This document shows, piece by piece, positions 6,106-7,576 of a stretch of 7,576 nucleotides of DNA. The first letter of the stretch is position 1; every line of letters begins with the position of its first letter. The stretch covers positions 1-7,576 of the forward strand of contig JAGOEH010000152.1 in the NCBI GenBank assembly GCA_017997825.1, given 5' to 3'. A program made the position numbers and the translations under genes. This stretch comes from Candidatus Delongbacteria bacterium (lineage in GTDB: Bacteria > JAGOEH01). The notes under the pieces are model-generated. The model saw only the letters and a program-made list of their open reading frames with translations. It was not told the DNA's origin and did no database searches.

Positions 6106-7576
6106 CTAATCGGTTAAGCCGGCATACTGATCGATGAAGCGGATCAGGCCGGCATTTAAGCCTTCCGCGATTTTCTGGCGGTAAGACTCTTTCATGAGTT
6201 GTTTTTCTTCTTCGGCATTCGATATGAAACCGACTTCCACCAGCACGCCCGGCATATAGAGGCCTTTCAGGATAATGAAGCTGGCCTGATCGACCTTGCG
6301 GGCGACGGTCGGCAGGTGCCGGCCCATTTCCTGCTGCAGGATATCGGCCAGTCGGCTGCTTTCACGCAGGTAGGAATTGTGCAGCAGATCGAACACGATA
6401 TTTTTGACCGTATCGGCGGACATTGCGCCATCGGATTGATCCGTTTCATGGTCGATCACACTGTTTTCAAGACGGGCGGTTTCGCGGGCCTCATCATTTT
6501 TTTCCAGACTCAGGAAATAGGTCTCAAATCCCCGGGCTACATTCCGTCGTTTCGGATTGGAGACGCTGTTGCAGTGGATACTGATGAACAGGTCGCCGGC
6601 ATGGTGATTGGCGATTCGGCGGCGCTCATCCAGCGAAACATACAGGTCCTTGTCCCGAGTCATGATAATTTCGTACCGACTGTTTTTTTTCAGAATATCC
6701 CTCAGACGGAGGGCGATATCAAGGGTCAGATCCTTTTCCAATCCGTGCCGGGTTCGCCCGATGCTTCCCGGATCGCGGCCGCCGTGTCCCGGATCGATGA
6801 CAATCCGACGGATACTGCCGTGATTCTTCAGCATGGCGGGAGAATCCTCATTCATCCCCAGACTGTCATCCTCGGCTTCATCGATCACCGGAATAATCAC
6901 CTGAGAATCGGGGGCCTGTCTCAGAATAATCCATAACTGATTGTTCAGACTGTCATTTTTCAGTTCCACTTTCTCGACCGGAAAGCTCATCCGGAATGAG
7001 AACTGAATTGATTTGCCAAAGCGGTAGAGTTTGACCTGGCGGATCGGTTTGGGGAGTTTGGCCGATAGTTGGCTCTCGGTCAAACCGGTCGTTCCGTTCA
7101 GGATATTCAGATTGATCCAGTAAACCTCACTGAGGGAATAATCATAATCCAATTTTTCCCAAAGCGGCCGGTTACCGGTTATGATAATCAGATAGCCGTT
7201 AACTTTTTTTTCGAGCCTGACATCCAGAATTTTAGGAGGCGTAGTTCGGTCGCTAGGCGTGGAGAGGGGTGTTTCAGAGGGACTGATCCACACCAAATTC
7301 CATTCGCGGATCAGCCGAGTGAACAAACCGTCGGCATCCGTTTCCGAAACATAGATCCGGCCCTGATGGGCCTGAACCGGCTTAATGGTTTGAATGCTCA
7401 TCCCGTTGATCCGGAAAGACATACTGCCTGGCATAAAGACCAGCTCGTGTATGGATGATCGGTAAAGCCATTTCTGGTTGAAGGGAGCGATGCTCCGGGT
7501 ATAGGTTCCCAGAGAAGCGAGCAGGGGCTCGATCGACCAGTACGAGGTGCCGGAAAAGGATAGTTTTTCCAGTGAA
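6106..7576 (-). CDS. N-acetylmuramoyl-L-alanine amidase with AMIN domain, 5' end cut
   Basis: This zinc amidase cleaves the bond between MurNAc and L-alanine in peptidoglycan, usually in the periplasm for cell separation or wall turnover. In the 489 visible residues the first ~95 resemble a copper-amine-oxidase N-like domain (YWSIEPLLASLG, then MPGSMSFRINGMSI and GRIYVS). Residues ~115-215 are a probable AMIN domain, which localises such enzymes to the wall or septum. Residues ~255-484 are Amidase_3: DPGHGGRDPG (H264), GLEKDLTL (E280), SIHCNS (H334) and VLVEVGFISN (E447) provide the zinc ligands and catalytic glutamate. The reading frame stays open without a stop, and without any ATG, GTG or TTG, from the first visible ATG (7434) to the right edge, so the true start and any signal peptide lie outside the window. 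The AAA+ ATPase gene follows after ten bases. Confidence 0.93.
   Translation of the reverse strand, partial: SLEKLSFSGTSYWSIEPLLASLGTYTRSIAPFNQKWLYRSSIHELVFMPGSMSFRINGMSIQTIKPVQAHQGRIYVSETDADGLFTRLIREWNLVWISPSETPLSTPSDRTTPPKILDVRLEKKVNGYLIIITGNRPLWEKLDYDYSLSEVYWINLNILNGTTGLTESQLSAKLPKPIRQVKLYRFGKSIQFSFRMSFPVEKVELKNDSLNNQLWIILRQAPDSQVIIPVIDEAEDDSLGMNEDSPAMLKNHGSIRRIVIDPGHGGRDPGSIGRTRHGLEKDLTLDIALRLRDILKKNSRYEIIMTRDKDLYVSLDERRRIANHHAGDLFISIHCNSVSNPKRRNVARGFETYFLSLEKNDEARETARLENSVIDHETDQSDGAMSADTVKNIVFDLLHNSYLRESSRLADILQQEMGRHLPTVARKVDQASFIILKGLYMPGVLVEVGFISNAEEEKQLMKESYRQKIAEGLNAGLIRFIDQYAGLTD

Overview
All seven protein genes in this window lie on the minus strand, so transcription runs from high to low coordinates. 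The contents suggest an anaerobic, fermentative bacterium with a Gram-negative type envelope. It has an oxygen-sensitive 2-oxoacid:ferredoxin oxidoreductase, acetate kinase, carbamate kinase and an AMIN-domain cell-wall amidase. The window holds no taxonomic marker. The style of the amidase and the KorDABC gene order would fit an FCB-group or candidate-phylum anaerobe, but that is a weak inference.

In the order of transcription the layout is as follows. (1) 7576-6106: an N-acetylmuramoyl-L-alanine amidase cut by the right window edge; the first ATG inside the window is not its real start. (2) 6095-5262: a DnaC/DnaI/IstB-type AAA+ ATPase with a cysteine-rich N-terminus. It starts at GTG with its ribosome binding site next to the amidase stop codon, so the two are probably co-transcribed. 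(3) 5261-5154: a 108-base gap with two inverted repeats and a weak promoter candidate. (4) 5153-2280: four tightly packed genes, korD-korA-korB-korC, encoding a complete four-subunit 2-oxoacid:ferredoxin oxidoreductase. (5) 2231-918: ackA, acetate kinase, with an unusual C-terminal tail of about 30 residues. (6) 917-826: a 92-base gap with a small hairpin around the ackA stop codon, then a near-consensus sigma70-type promoter. (7) 825-1: arcC, carbamate kinase, cut by the left window edge.

The working model is an energy-conservation cluster. The Kor complex oxidises a 2-oxoacid, probably derived from amino acids, to an acyl-CoA with reduction of ferredoxin. A phosphotransacylase not seen in this window would convert the acyl-CoA to an acyl-phosphate, and AckA would make ATP from it. 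ArcC makes ATP from carbamoyl phosphate, a second acyl-phosphate-type donor, but appears to have its own promoter. The enzyme families are ordinary. The points most worth a second look are the punctuation between ackA and arcC, the inverted repeat upstream of korD, the AckA tail, the nine-cysteine N-terminus of the AAA+ protein and the hidden N-terminal domain of the amidase. I found no RNA gene, mobile element, CRISPR array or clearly novel system.
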